A stretch of 64,000 bases of DNA, taken from NCBI GenBank assembly GCA_016278505.1, contig JADQBQ010000016.1:1-64000 (forward strand). Direction: 5' to 3'. The notes below the pieces were generated by a model. The model was not told the DNA's origin. It was given only the letters and a program-made list of their open reading frames with translations, and did not search any database. This document shows positions 44,367-53,533 of the stretch, piece by piece. The translations under genes were made by a program, and so were the position numbers. The number at the start of each line of letters is the position of its first letter. Position 1 is the stretch's first letter. Source of the stretch: Clostridiales bacterium (GTDB lineage: Bacteria; Bacillota; Desulfotomaculia; Desulfotomaculales; VENG01).

Positions 44367-44975
44367 TTAGTCCACCTGAGAGCCCTTTAGTTTAATAGGC
44401 TTCTTAAATTTGCTCTTTGGGCTTTCTTTCTGCCCTTTCCTGGCATCAGAACTAATGATCTTCTTAGCCGGCACCGGGACAACCCGTTTAAACATACGCT
44501 CTTCCTCTGACTCTTCCTTTGGGACTTCTTCATTTCCGTCGGAATAAAGCATCCGAGCAAATCCAGCCAAACCTAAGCCAAAAACTAAATGCGCTGCAAT
44601 GGTAACCATAATCCCCGACGGTGCCTGTGGTAACTTCGCTTGCACCGCTTGTCCCAACAATGTACCAAAAAGTCCTACCCACACCACTAATCCGAAACCG
44701 ACACCTTTCATCCACAAGTAATTCTTCCCTGTAAAATAAATAACATAAACAAAAACTATGCCTAAAGTTACAGTGACGGTAAGGTCAGCTATCGCACCTA
44801 TAAAATAAGCCGCCGGCTTAAAAAGGTCATTGCGATCCAAAAAACGGGCTGCGGTGATTTGCCAAAAGACAACATTCGTAAAGTTAAACAAATAAAATAA
44901 ATAATTAATAATTAGCTTTACAACATCTGCAAACAATCCAATCAATACCCCGGCCAAAACCTTATCCTGTATCAT
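44367..44975 (-). CDS. Membrane protein with basic tail, unknown function
   Basis: A 202-aa protein with about five hydrophobic segments in its first 145 residues (for example VLAGVLIGLFADVVKLIINYLFY, LTVTVTLGIVFVYVIYF, VGFGLVVWVGLFGTLLG, GIMVTIAAHLVFGLGLAGF). A charged, lysine-rich cytoplasmic tail follows (EEVPKEESEEE ... KSKFKKPIKLKG). No family is recognised. ATG 44975 lies five bases after AAAGGAGGG; the track start TTG is one codon earlier. The next gene upstream on this strand encodes another polytopic protein with a basic tail, 55 bp away, so they probably form a two-gene unit. Such pairs could be sporulation membrane proteins; this is a guess. Confidence 0.75.
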   Translation of the reverse strand: MIQDKVLAGVLIGLFADVVKLIINYLFYLFNFTNVVFWQITAARFLDRNDLFKPAAYFIGAIADLTVTVTLGIVFVYVIYFTGKNYLWMKGVGFGLVVWVGLFGTLLGQAVQAKLPQAPSGIMVTIAAHLVFGLGLAGFARMLYSDGNEEVPKEESEEERMFKRVVPVPAKKIISSDARKGQKESPKSKFKKPIKLKGSQVD

Positions 44976-45030
44976 CAAAGCCCTCCTTTATTCCACTTGC
45001 CGGACACATCTAAAACAACGGGCAAAGATT

Positions 45031-45606
45031 CTATTTAAGTTTATTTTTGGAAAAAGGATTTAGTTTCAATTTTGGCATTCTGATTACGCGATTTTTCAAG
45101 GCAGGTCTGCGGGCAACTTGGGCAGTGTTACTTAATTGCACAGGTTGCTGCTGTTTATAATAACTATGCAAACGGTAATAAGCCCAGGTAAAAAATGCAA
45201 ACCAAGATATAAAAAAAATGTACGGGATTAGCAAATTGCCGTAATGCCATTGGAAAACATTTAAGTTTTGAAGTATATTAGAAAACATAGTAGCATAACC
45301 AGCTGCCGCAGCAACATATAAATAATTCCAGGGTTTTACACGGGGTAAAAAATATAAAAATAAAATAAAGAATGCAGTCCACGCAATCGGTGGAAAGAAC
45401 GGTATGTTTAGGAAGCCAAAAGGACCCAAATTTCTATAGCCAGCCAATCCTGAAACATGCAATAGTAAAATAAGGATTACATCCGGAATGGCACCTAAGA
45501 ACAAACCGTAAAAGGCTAACCGGTGAATATCCTTTCTTGGTACTAACGCCAGCACGGATACAAACAAAACTAATGTATATATGGGAAAAATAAAGTATTT
45601 AGGCAT
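45031..45606 (-). CDS. Membrane protein with basic tail, partner of the preceding entry
   Basis: A 191-aa protein with four or five hydrophobic segments (FIFPIYTLVLFVSVLALV, AFYGLFLGAIPDVILILLLHV, IAWTAFFILFLYFL, YLYVAAAAGYATMF, LIPYIFFISWFAFFTWAYY). The last 45 residues are strongly basic and predicted to be cytoplasmic (RRPALKNRVIRMPKLKLNPFSKNKLK). I do not recognise it. ATG 45606 follows GAAAGGAT. It lies 55 bp upstream of the other tailed membrane protein on the same strand. Both share the plan of several helices plus a lysine/arginine-rich tail, without clear sequence similarity to each other. Confidence 0.75.
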   Translation of the reverse strand: MPKYFIFPIYTLVLFVSVLALVPRKDIHRLAFYGLFLGAIPDVILILLLHVSGLAGYRNLGPFGFLNIPFFPPIAWTAFFILFLYFLPRVKPWNYLYVAAAAGYATMFSNILQNLNVFQWHYGNLLIPYIFFISWFAFFTWAYYRLHSYYKQQQPVQLSNTAQVARRPALKNRVIRMPKLKLNPFSKNKLK

Positions 45607-45785
45607 GGTTTTATCCTTTCACATAACCTGCAGTTTATAAGATATCCTCTTAAAAGTCCATCTTAAAAAGGTCTGCAAGTTATTTTGTGTAAGATTACAA
45701 GAATTATAACCACAATGCCTAAATTATTTTAAATTAACACCATCCCACGGATTTACGCTTGAATACATGGTTGGTGGGTATTATT

Positions 45786-46631
45786 CTATATATCCCTACC
45801 CGCTTTCTGCTTGCGGGATATGGTTTCTGTCAATCGATCGAGAAGAATGGCCAATATAACTATGCTGATGCCACCTACCGCCCCCATACCAATATCAAGG
45901 GTCTGCATGGATCGTAAGACCACCAGGCCCAGTCCGCCAGCCCCGATCATAGAAGCTATAACTGTCATTGCCAATGACATCATGATACACTGATTCACTC
46001 CCGCCATGATAGTAGGCAGGGCCAGAGGCAGCTGCACATCCATTAGTGTTTGCCACCTGTTTGAACCGAATGCCCGTGCCGCTTCCACCATTTCCCGGGA
46101 CACCTCGCGTATGCCCAGATTGGTTAAACGCACAGCGGGCGGCATGGCAAATATCATGGTTGCCACCAGGGCCGCAACCTTCCCCATGCCAAAAAACATA
46201 ACTGCCGGGATAAGATAAACAAAACTGGGCAGAGTTTGCATAAAATCCAATAGCGGCCGAATAATACGCTCAGCTACGTTATTTTGGGAGGCCAAAATTC
46301 CCAGTGGAACCCCAACAAGGAGAGAAACGGCTGTTCCCGAAAGAGCCAGGGCAATAGTGGCCATTGTTTCCGCCCAAACCCCCATGCCGAAGGCAGCGAG
46401 AAACCCTATTACAGCAAAAACGGCTAAGCGGGGGGTTGCCAGCCGCCAAACAATTAGCCCGGTAAGAACCATAAAAACAGCTTCAGGAGGCCACAATAAA
46501 ATAGATTCAAATAGCCTAATTAAGACTTCTAAAATTTCACTTAATGAGCGTAAAATGGGACTAAGGTGATAGCTTACCACCTTAAACCCGGCATTAACCC
46601 AATCTGCCAGCGGAATCACAAAATCAATCAT
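45786..46631 (-). CDS. opuAB: Glycine betaine/proline-type ABC transporter permease
   Basis: The membrane subunit of an OpuA/ProW-type importer, 281 aa with six or so membrane helices. The EAA loop that contacts the ATPase is visible in the last third (EVSREMVEAARAFGSNRWQTLMDVQLPLALPTIMAGVNQCIMMSL). The N-terminal region IDFVIPLADWVNAGFKVV is typical of ProW. The start ATG overlaps the end of the ATPase gene by 8 bp (ATGATTGA), so they are translationally coupled. Order on the minus strand is binding protein, ATPase, permease, and all three parts are intact. The likely substrate is glycine betaine or a related quaternary amine, inferred from family only. Confidence 0.93.
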   Translation of the reverse strand: MIDFVIPLADWVNAGFKVVSYHLSPILRSLSEILEVLIRLFESILLWPPEAVFMVLTGLIVWRLATPRLAVFAVIGFLAAFGMGVWAETMATIALALSGTAVSLLVGVPLGILASQNNVAERIIRPLLDFMQTLPSFVYLIPAVMFFGMGKVAALVATMIFAMPPAVRLTNLGIREVSREMVEAARAFGSNRWQTLMDVQLPLALPTIMAGVNQCIMMSLAMTVIASMIGAGGLGLVVLRSMQTLDIGMGAVGGISIVILAILLDRLTETISRKQKAGRDI

Positions 46632-47820
46632 TGACCATGCCCCCTTCTGCCAGCTTGGCCATCACGGAACCACGCACAACAACTCCCTGTAATTTTCTTT
46701 CCTCGTTAATTATAGCAAGGGGCAGGCTCTTTCCGGTCAGCAGTGAAAACATGTCTTTTACGGACGTATCAGGAAGTGCAGTGGGTATGTCGGTTATTAA
46801 TATCTCGTCCAGATCTTTCTTATTGTTTTCCACCGCAGTTAAAGCGTCTTCAGCCATAACCAACCCCTTTAAGTGACGCTCCCTGTCAATAACAAAAATA
46901 CTGGAAATACTATATTCTTCCATGCGGCGCAGCGCAACACGGGGCCCATCCTTCGGGAAGTAAACCACTACCGTGGGCTTTTTCATTACCATCTCGGCTG
47001 TTAGTACCCTTGACCGGTCAACGTCTTCTACAAACTTTTGCACATACTTTGTGGACGGGGACATAAGGATTTCTTCAGGCGTACCGATTTGAACTATTTC
47101 ACCGTCTTTCATAAGTGCTATGCGGTCGCCGATTCTTAATGCTTCGTCAAGGTCGTGGGTAATGAATAAAATGCTCTTCCGCATCCTCTCCTGCAATTCC
47201 AGCAATTCATTCTGCATTTCTTTTCTAATAAGGGGATCCAGAGCACTAAAAGCCTCATCCATTAAAAGAATCTCCGGCTCAGTTGCTAAAGCGCGGGCTA
47301 ACCCTACCCGCTGCTGCATGCCCCCGCTGAGCTGGGAGGGAAGGGAATGCTCCCAACCCTTCAGGCCCACCATCTCCAGAGCTTCAAAAGCCTTTTCTTC
47401 CCGCTCTTTGGGTGAAACCCCTCTAACCTTAAGGCCATAGGCTGCGTTTTCTAAAACAGTTCTATGAGGGAAAATAGCAAAACTTTGAAAAACCATACTT
47501 ACCTTTTTACGCCGAATTTCCTGTAAATCTTCTACATCCATATTAGTGATGTCCTTACCCTCAATCAAAACATGCCCGGAGGTAGGCTCAATTAAGCGGT
47601 TCAAACAGCGTATCAGGGTGGACTTCCCGCTGCCCGATAGTCCCATGACTACAAAAGACTCCCCGGCTTTAACTGTGAAGGATACATTGTTAATTCCTAC
47701 AGTTTGGCCGGTATCTGCCAGGATGTCTTCTTTGCTATAACCTTGAGATATCATTTCCAGGGCCTTTTTTGGTTTTTTACCAAATATTTTATAAAGGTTC
47801 TGCACTTCAATAATGTTCAT
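46624..47820 (-). CDS. opuAA: Glycine betaine/proline-type ABC transporter ATPase with CBS domains
   Basis: The ATPase subunit, 398 aa. The N-terminal segment IFGKKPKKALEMISQGYSKEDIL is specific to the OpuAA/ProV family. The ATPase core has Walker A GLSGSGKST, signature LSGGMQQRVGLARAL, Walker B EILLMDEAFSALDP and the switch His in FITHDLDEAL. Two CBS motifs at about 280-395 (VVYFPKDGPRVALRRMEEYSISSIFVID and the second repeat) form the osmosensing or c-di-AMP-type regulatory part known from OpuA. ATG 47820 follows AAGGAGC. It lies between the binding protein (30-bp gap) and the permease (8-bp overlap). Confidence 0.94.
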   Translation of the reverse strand: MNIIEVQNLYKIFGKKPKKALEMISQGYSKEDILADTGQTVGINNVSFTVKAGESFVVMGLSGSGKSTLIRCLNRLIEPTSGHVLIEGKDITNMDVEDLQEIRRKKVSMVFQSFAIFPHRTVLENAAYGLKVRGVSPKEREEKAFEALEMVGLKGWEHSLPSQLSGGMQQRVGLARALATEPEILLMDEAFSALDPLIRKEMQNELLELQERMRKSILFITHDLDEALRIGDRIALMKDGEIVQIGTPEEILMSPSTKYVQKFVEDVDRSRVLTAEMVMKKPTVVVYFPKDGPRVALRRMEEYSISSIFVIDRERHLKGLVMAEDALTAVENNKKDLDEILITDIPTALPDTSVKDMFSLLTGKSLPLAIINEERKLQGVVVRGSVMAKLAEGGMVND

Positions 47821-47849
47821 GTAAAAGCTCCTTTAAGAAGGGGGGACAC

Positions 47850-48719
47850 TTACTCTTCAAGCCAGGAATCTATTTTAGAACGATTATCTTCAATCCAGCT
47901 TTTGGCTAAATCTTTGACATCCTTATCCTGCTCCTGGTACGCATACAGAAACTCTTCAGTCTCATCAATACTCATCTTAAAATTATTGACAAAGTTATAT
48001 ATCTCAGGGGATTTATCCTTAAATCCTTCACGAATTCCCCAGTATTCGGTGTCATATTCCCAGTATCCTTTGGGATCATCTAAAATCTTAATATCGTATT
48101 TACGCATCATAGTATGGGGACGCCAAGCCAGGAAAACAATAGGTTCTTTATGCTCAATCGAATAGTCCACCTCAGCCATCATGGCGGCTAGAGTGCCCGG
48201 CACCAAATCCAGGTCAAGATCGTAGCCTTCGATGATCTTCTTGGAGACCAGCATCATGCCTGAGCCCGGTTCGAAACCCACCAGTTTACCACCAACTGCA
48301 CTTTCATTTCCCTTCAGATCGGCAGTAGAATCCACATCAACATATTCCGGTACTCCCCATCCAATGGGAGCATCTTTAAAAATTGCGCTGCCCAGCTCAT
48401 ACTGGTCTTTATACTTTTCCTGGTAGGATTTATGGATAGAGGGAAGCCATATGCCTGGCCAGATATCGATATCCCCCTGTACCAGTGATAAAAACATAAA
48501 ACCAATATTACCTTCCACTACCTCTACTTCATAACCCTTTTCTGCTGCAATTTGCTTGGTTATTTCGATGACAGGAACTTCATAATCGTAAGGAGCATGG
48601 CCAATCTTGATCACCTTATCCTTTTTGGCCTCTTCCCCACCACCAGCACAGCCAAGTGCCGGCAGGGTACTTATGATCAAAATGGTGGCTAACAATAAAA
48701 TCTTAATAGTTTTCTTCAA
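47850..48719 (-). CDS. opuAC: Glycine betaine/proline-type ABC transporter binding lipoprotein
   Basis: An OpuAC-family solute-binding lipoprotein of 289 aa. The signal peptide KKTIKILLLATILIISTLPALGC ends in a lipobox (ALGC). The mature part shows the family features KIGHAPYDYEVPVIEI, DIDIWPGIWLPS and FLAWRPHTMMRKYDIKIL, with tryptophans that could form the aromatic cage for a quaternary amine. The start is TTG 48719, eight bases after GGGAGG. It is the first gene of the transporter unit and has a promoter about 95 bp upstream. A second, orphan OpuAC-type lipoprotein is encoded at 3329-4300; the two are distantly similar. Confidence 0.93.
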   Translation of the reverse strand: MKKTIKILLLATILIISTLPALGCAGGGEEAKKDKVIKIGHAPYDYEVPVIEITKQIAAEKGYEVEVVEGNIGFMFLSLVQGDIDIWPGIWLPSIHKSYQEKYKDQYELGSAIFKDAPIGWGVPEYVDVDSTADLKGNESAVGGKLVGFEPGSGMMLVSKKIIEGYDLDLDLVPGTLAAMMAEVDYSIEHKEPIVFLAWRPHTMMRKYDIKILDDPKGYWEYDTEYWGIREGFKDKSPEIYNFVNNFKMSIDETEEFLYAYQEQDKDVKDLAKSWIEDNRSKIDSWLEE

Positions 48720-48812
48720 TTAATAGACCTCCCTAAAGTAACAATTCTACATTTTAAGTAAGTATTTGATAAAAAAGCCGAGAAAATACTTGCACCTCCT
48801 TGTGTATTATAG

Positions 48813-48841
48813 TCTATACATTTATCCAACAGGGTTTTCAA
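48813..48841 (-). promoter_or_regulatory. Sigma-A promoter of the betaine transporter operon
   Basis: On the minus strand TTGAAA (48836-48841), 17-base spacer, TATAGA (48813-48818); a second -10-like TATAAT lies just downstream. The rest of 48720-49040 shows no gene. Confidence 0.6.
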
Positions 48842-49040
48842 ACCATTAAGTTTGAGGTGGGTTAAAAATAGTTTTTAAAAACAGGCCTGAGGCAGAATGG
48901 ATTAAAAACGGCGTGCGAGGAGTATCATGGTAGTTTATACCAAGACATAATTATACAAGATGATATAGAAAAAGACAAGGTATGATCGTCAATTATCTAA
49001 TGTAGTCGATTTTTCGACTGATGGCATTATTTTCTCCATC

Positions 49041-49069
49041 TTGACGCCTTGATTTATGTATGCTACTAT
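49041..49069 (+). promoter_or_regulatory. Sigma-A promoter of tRNA-Leu
   Basis: TTGACG (49041-49046), 17-base spacer, TACTAT (49064-49069), about 40 bp before the tRNA. Confidence 0.65.
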
Positions 49070-49110
49070 TGTTGTTGCAGTTCATTTAGTATCACTTTTA
49101 TATGTTTCAT

Positions 49111-49195
49111 GCGGGCGTGGCGGAACGGCAGACGCGCTGGACTTAGGATCCAGTGGGATTTTCCCGTGGAGGTTCAAATCCTCTCGCCCGCACCA
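49111..49195 (+). tRNA. tRNA-Leu (anticodon UAG)
   Basis: The cloverleaf is complete: acceptor GCGGGCG with CGCCCGC, anticodon stem CTGGA/TCCAG with loop CTTAGGA (anticodon TAG), a long variable arm as expected for leucine, T arm GAGGTTCAAATCCTC, and encoded CCA. The total is 85 nt. Confidence 0.97.
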
Positions 49196-49218
49196 AATAA
49201 AGGCTTCTAGCATTTTTG

Positions 49219-49244
49219 ATGACCACCGTCTGGTGGTCATTTTT
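49219..49244 (+). terminator. Terminator of tRNA-Leu
   Basis: ATGACCACC, GTCT loop, GGTGGTCAT, then TTTTTG. Confidence 0.9.
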
Positions 49245-49293
49245 GTTTATACAGAACACCAAACATTAGATTTCCAGTATAGTATTTAAAGTA

Positions 49294-49829
49294 ATGCAAA
49301 ATTTTGCACACGATAAATCGTTACTACTAATGATGAATGAAGATTTAAAAACATACAGAAAACAAGCTGCAGGCTTAGAAGATAAATTAAGCCAGTTTAG
49401 GATAAAGGCACCTCATAAACCGCCTAAGCAAGTAAAGTTCACATCTGACATCGATGCAATTACAGACGAAATGGTATTCAGGTTTACATTGGATGATATT
49501 CAAACAGAATTATACAACCTCAAACGTTCATTAGTAAGTTCTACTACAAGTGAACAATTGAGAAAGATGTTCATTGATTACACTAACGAACATTTAGATA
49601 TATTTAATAAATTTTATAAATACGGTAAATTAAAAGGTTGGACAGAAATAGCTCCTGCTTTTAAAACCAAACCAGTGCATAAAGAACCTTTGTCTGTTAG
49701 TGAGGCTAATCATATTTGGGATCATATGATCTGCTTCAGAACGAATATAACAACCTTGATAACCTTTTTAAGTATGGAAAAATCAAAGGATGGTTACACA
49801 TAGTTCCAACATATAGAATCAAATCTTAA
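49294..49829 (+). pseudogene. DUF3231-like protein remnant with internal deletion and frameshift
   Basis: The open frame (169 aa, stop 49803) begins inside what looks like one DUF3231-type unit (NFAHDKSLLLMMNEDLK ... FNKFYKYGKLKGWTEIAPAF). It then enters the start of a second unit (PLSVSEANHIWDHMI). In the frame shifted by two, the sequence continues LLQNEYNNLDNLFKYGKIKGWLHIVPTYRIKS and stops at 49829; this is the end of a second unit, closely matching the end of the first. The middle of the second unit (roughly 120 residues) is absent. The N-terminal part of unit one is also missing. I therefore read this as a decayed tandem-unit gene. DUF3231 proteins are common in spore formers and of unknown role. 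The family call rests on memory of the KYGKLKGW-type ending. Confidence 0.6.
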
Positions 49830-49844
49830 GTAAGCAGGGTTCTG

Positions 49845-52076
49845 TCAGCCCATTAATTTGAACCGCACAGAGAAAGTTGTTCCCTCTGAGGTTGACACAG
49901 CACCTATACTGGCGTTATGCCTGGCAGATATACTGTAACATACCGCCAATCCAAGACCTGTCCCATTATCTTTGGTAGTGAAAAAGGGAGTGCCCAAGTT
50001 TTCCATCACTTCAGGCTGCATGCCTTTACCTTCATCTGCCACAGATAGGACCACCTCTTCATCCTCAGCATACGTCGTTATACTTAAAGTGCCACCGGGA
50101 GACATTGCCTCCATGCCGTTACGGCAAAGGTTAAGAATGAGTTGGCGCATTTCCTTTTCATCCAGAGATAGGTCTGGTATCTCTGGCAGTTTTAACTCCA
50201 GGTACATATCGTATCTAAACACATTGGCCTGTATCATTGGTGATAGAGCTTCCACAATAGAATTTAAATTTTGCACCTTTTTATCGACGGGCTTATCCTT
50301 GGCCAGAGACAGAAAATGGCCGATAATGGAATTAGCCCGGTCTAACTCTTCGATCATCAAATTAAGATGGTTTTTATACGGCATGAGATCATTTTTTCCC
50401 TGGAACATCTGCAAGAAGCCTCGTACAGTAGTCATTGGATTTCTCACTTCATGACCAATCCCTGCAGCCATTTGCCCAACGAGGTTAAGCTGCTCCAGAC
50501 GAGACATTTCCCTTTCCCACTGTTTACGCTCCGTGATATCCCTGGCAACAACTAGAACAGCCGGACCACCGCGGAAATGCAGCGGCACTCCTGTAGCTTC
50601 TACTTCAAAGGGGGACCCGTCTAGGGTTAGAAGTTTCTGTTCAAACCAATGCAAGGGCTCATTTGTTTCAAGCATTTTTTGCATTGCTTCGGTGACTGCT
50701 TGCATGCAGTCGGGGTGGATAAATTGTGTTATGTTCTTACCTATTATTTCCGCTTCATTTTTAGCATTTAGGAGTTTTACACCGGCCTGGTTTGAAAAGA
50801 CTATTTCACCGGTAAAATCATGAACTCCTATTAATTCCGGCGAAAGTTCAACCAACCTGCGATAAAGATCTTCACTCTCACTAAGCGCCCTTTGTGTTTC
50901 TTTACTCTTCGTAACGTCTATAATTACTCCCACCAACCCGGCAACCCCGCCATTACTGTCTGTAAAAACACCTTTATACAAAACTACATCATGCATCGTT
51001 CCGTCAGCATAAGGGATCACTGTCTCGTAGACCTGCTTCCCGTTTGTACGGAACAGCTCGCAATCCTTCTCCGTATAAATATCAGCCAGATCTTTAGTGC
51101 GAAGTTCATAAATGGATCTTCCCATTATTTCTTCTTTGGTAAACCCCATATCAGTTTCAAAGGCGGCATTACACCCCCTAAATATTCCGTTATTATCCTT
51201 GTAATAAACTGGATTGGGAATGGTGTCAATAAGTTTTTGCAAGAAGCGAAGATTTTCTATTAGCTTCCTTTCGGCCTGAACGCGTTCACTCACATCACGT
51301 ATAATCCCCTCAACTGCGGGATTACCGTATCTATCATTGACTACAATACTTTTAACTTCCACCCATTTTGTAGTCCCGTCCTTATGTACTAGCCTAATAG
51401 TAGCGGACAACGGCTGGGGTGATTGCAATTGAGCATTAATCAGCGGGCGGTCGTCCGGATGCACACCTGAAAACGCACGATAAGCATTTTCGTATAATTC
51501 CTCTGGCCTATGTCCTGCAATAACACTGGAAGCGGGGCTTACATACTCAAACTGGAAGCTGGGCACCAAACGGTAGCGGAAGATTAAATCTTGAGCATTT
51601 TCCGCCAGCAGTTTATACATATTATCCTTTAGAGCATGCTCTGTTATGTCCACTGCACAACCGCACGCCCCGAGAAGGTTTTCTTCTTCGTCATAAATGA
51701 AATCACCGACAAGTAGAACATCCCTAAGAGTGCCATTCTTGGTACAAAGAGTGGTTTCATTCATCTCATAAATACTTTTTTTAAAATAACTGCTATCTTT
51801 CTGAGGATCTTTCATTTTAATGGCTTTGCCTTGCTTTATATGCAGTTGTTTTAAATACTCATCCCTGGAAAGCCCTACAAGTTCTTGGTGCTCATACCCA
51901 TCAATAGCCTTGCTGGCTCTGTTTCTATAGATAACGGTTTCGGAAGCATCATAAAGGATAGTGCACACAGGCAACTGGTCGAGCACTGCCTTATAAAACT
52001 TTAACTCTTGAACTTCTTCACGTAGCTCTGAAATTTCAGCCCAAAGTTGGTCCCTTGATTTTTCCTTATCCTTCAT
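49845..52076 (-). CDS. Four-PAS sensor histidine kinase
   Basis: A soluble sensor kinase of 743 aa. After a short coiled coil come four PAS domains at about 25-140, 155-275, 280-400 and 405-515 (AVLDQLPVCTILYDAS, FQFEYVSPASSVIAGH, IDTIPNPVYYKDNNGIF, ELIGVHDFTGEIVFSN). The HisKA domain has the phosphoacceptor box GHEVRNPMTTVRGFLQ (about 560), and the ATPase domain has N-box NLCRNGMEAM, DEGKGMQPE and GTGLGLAV. There is no membrane segment. ATG 52076 is used; the track start adds 26 residues. The layout resembles KinA/KinE-type sporulation kinases. No response regulator is adjacent, as is usual for phosphorelay kinases. Confidence 0.93.
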   Translation of the reverse strand: MKDKEKSRDQLWAEISELREEVQELKFYKAVLDQLPVCTILYDASETVIYRNRASKAIDGYEHQELVGLSRDEYLKQLHIKQGKAIKMKDPQKDSSYFKKSIYEMNETTLCTKNGTLRDVLLVGDFIYDEEENLLGACGCAVDITEHALKDNMYKLLAENAQDLIFRYRLVPSFQFEYVSPASSVIAGHRPEELYENAYRAFSGVHPDDRPLINAQLQSPQPLSATIRLVHKDGTTKWVEVKSIVVNDRYGNPAVEGIIRDVSERVQAERKLIENLRFLQKLIDTIPNPVYYKDNNGIFRGCNAAFETDMGFTKEEIMGRSIYELRTKDLADIYTEKDCELFRTNGKQVYETVIPYADGTMHDVVLYKGVFTDSNGGVAGLVGVIIDVTKSKETQRALSESEDLYRRLVELSPELIGVHDFTGEIVFSNQAGVKLLNAKNEAEIIGKNITQFIHPDCMQAVTEAMQKMLETNEPLHWFEQKLLTLDGSPFEVEATGVPLHFRGGPAVLVVARDITERKQWEREMSRLEQLNLVGQMAAGIGHEVRNPMTTVRGFLQMFQGKNDLMPYKNHLNLMIEELDRANSIIGHFLSLAKDKPVDKKVQNLNSIVEALSPMIQANVFRYDMYLELKLPEIPDLSLDEKEMRQLILNLCRNGMEAMSPGGTLSITTYAEDEEVVLSVADEGKGMQPEVMENLGTPFFTTKDNGTGLGLAVCYSISARHNASIGAVSTSEGTTFSVRFKLMG

Positions 52077-52211
52077 GTTACCGCCCCCGAAGGTATTTGT
52101 TTTAATGTTCTGGTTATTGTTTGCATTGCATATTTTTTGACATACAAAACCCATTTCCCTTCGGGAAAGCTGTCGAACTTAGTCTTTTTTTCAATTCTTT
52201 GCCAGGAACAC

Positions 52212-52233
52212 AAAAAAGGGGACAGACACCTTG
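52212..52233. repeat. Possible REP-type repeat fragment (AAAAAAGGGGACAGACACCTT)
   Basis: This short string resembles the GGGGACAGACACC core that recurs near REP-associated transposases in many bacteria. Only one copy is seen in the window and there is no transposase, so the call is weak. Confidence 0.3.
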
Positions 52234-52255
52234 GGGGTAGACTTTCCTTAACAAT

Positions 52256-52293
52256 CAAAAAAAGCTCCTGCCAATGTTGGCAGGAGCTTTTTG
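52256..52293 (-). terminator. Intrinsic terminator of the first HdrD-like gene
   Basis: AAAGCTCCTGCCAA (52261-52274) pairs with TTGGCAGGAGCTTT (52277-52290), with a T-run on the minus strand, right after the stop codon at 52301. Confidence 0.9.
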
Positions 52294-52300
52294 TTTACGT

Positions 52301-53533
52301 TTAATCAATAACCATGGCATTACTGATCAAGTGATGAATATGCTTGATCTCTACATCCAGTTTATAGTGCTTCACTATATCATGTAATGCGTCGTAGCAG
52401 TTATGGCAGGGGCTAATCAGAACTTTTGCTCCGGTATTGGTAATCTGATCCGCCTTCATTTTACCCTTAGCCATCCTGACACGCTTTATTTCCTCGCCCA
52501 TGGCCAGTGCGCCACCACCACCACCGCAGCAGAAGTTATACTTGCGGTTTGGCCACATATCTCTGAAGTCTTCACAGACTGCATTCAAGCAGTACCTCTG
52601 GGGCTCTACGATACCTTCTTTACGTACAGCGTTACAAGGATCGTGCATGGTTACAGGGTCTGGGTTCTTGCTGGGATCTACCTTGATGAGACCCTTTTCC
52701 AGGATTTCCGCTTCCAACTCCGGGAACCAGGTTACATCGTAATTACCATCTTCCTCACTCAACCATACTTTACGTCCCCAACTTTGGGCCCGCATAGCAT
52801 GGCCGCACTCGGTAACTAGTATGCCTTTTTTGGGCTTAAGCCTTTTCACCTCTTCGGCAACCCTTTGCAGCATAATCTTGGAAGCTTCGTCATCACCATT
52901 AAACAGGCCGTAGTGGGTAGCATCCCACCAGTTACTGGGACTCGTCCAGCTTATGCCCGCATAATGCATGATTTTGCCGATACTTTGAATGTCCATGGGA
53001 TAATACTTAATTTCCCTGGGGTCCCAAAGAAAAACGTAGTCGGCACCCTCTACATCAACCGGGATCTTAATACTGGTATCGTCCATCTCCATCTGCAGCT
53101 CTTCTTCCATCCACTCCAGGGTATCCAGGTATTCCTCCTTGGTAATTTCCATCTGGTTACCTGTTTTTACCTGGGAGTCAACAATATCCTGCAGGAAGCC
53201 CGGAGACCTAAGCCCAAAGTTGCCACGGATAGCACGCACCATACCGGCAATGTCCACTTTCATCGGGCAGTCCATGGTACAGCGGGCACACTGGTTACAT
53301 ACCCAGATCATTGGGTCATTGAGCACATCTTCCTTCATGCCCAGCATTACTTTACGAATAAGTTTCCGCGGATCTGAGTTTTCAACTACATCGCTATAAG
53401 GGCATCCCGCCGTGCACATACCACAGGTTAGGCAGTTATTCAAGTCTGCAGGGTTCTTGTCCGTACACAGAGCAGAAACTACCTCATCCCTAAAACTTGG
53501 ATCTAATTTTTTAGCTTCAATTTCGTTGCTCAC
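52301..53533 (-). CDS. HdrD/DsrK-like iron-sulfur protein, copy 1
   Basis: A cytoplasmic (Fe-S) oxidoreductase subunit of 410 aa. The N-terminal ferredoxin part has CLTCGMCTAGCP and CNQCARCTMDCP, for two 4Fe-4S clusters (about residues 35-100). The C-terminal part has a cysteine-rich CCG domain (CNAVRKEG, then CCGGGGG, then CHNC, about 300-385) and a reduced first repeat (TECGHAM near 235). This layout is shared by HdrD, DsrK, TmcB and GlpC-like proteins that pass electrons to disulfides or quinones. No membrane cytochrome or partner is adjacent, so the complex is unknown. GTG 53533 follows GGGGGAG. Copy 2 lies 484 bp upstream and is very similar, with a 138-bp identical stretch. Confidence 0.85.
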   Translation of the reverse strand: MSNEIEAKKLDPSFRDEVVSALCTDKNPADLNNCLTCGMCTAGCPYSDVVENSDPRKLIRKVMLGMKEDVLNDPMIWVCNQCARCTMDCPMKVDIAGMVRAIRGNFGLRSPGFLQDIVDSQVKTGNQMEITKEEYLDTLEWMEEELQMEMDDTSIKIPVDVEGADYVFLWDPREIKYYPMDIQSIGKIMHYAGISWTSPSNWWDATHYGLFNGDDEASKIMLQRVAEEVKRLKPKKGILVTECGHAMRAQSWGRKVWLSEEDGNYDVTWFPELEAEILEKGLIKVDPSKNPDPVTMHDPCNAVRKEGIVEPQRYCLNAVCEDFRDMWPNRKYNFCCGGGGGALAMGEEIKRVRMAKGKMKADQITNTGAKVLISPCHNCYDALHDIVKHYKLDVEIKHIHHLISNAMVID

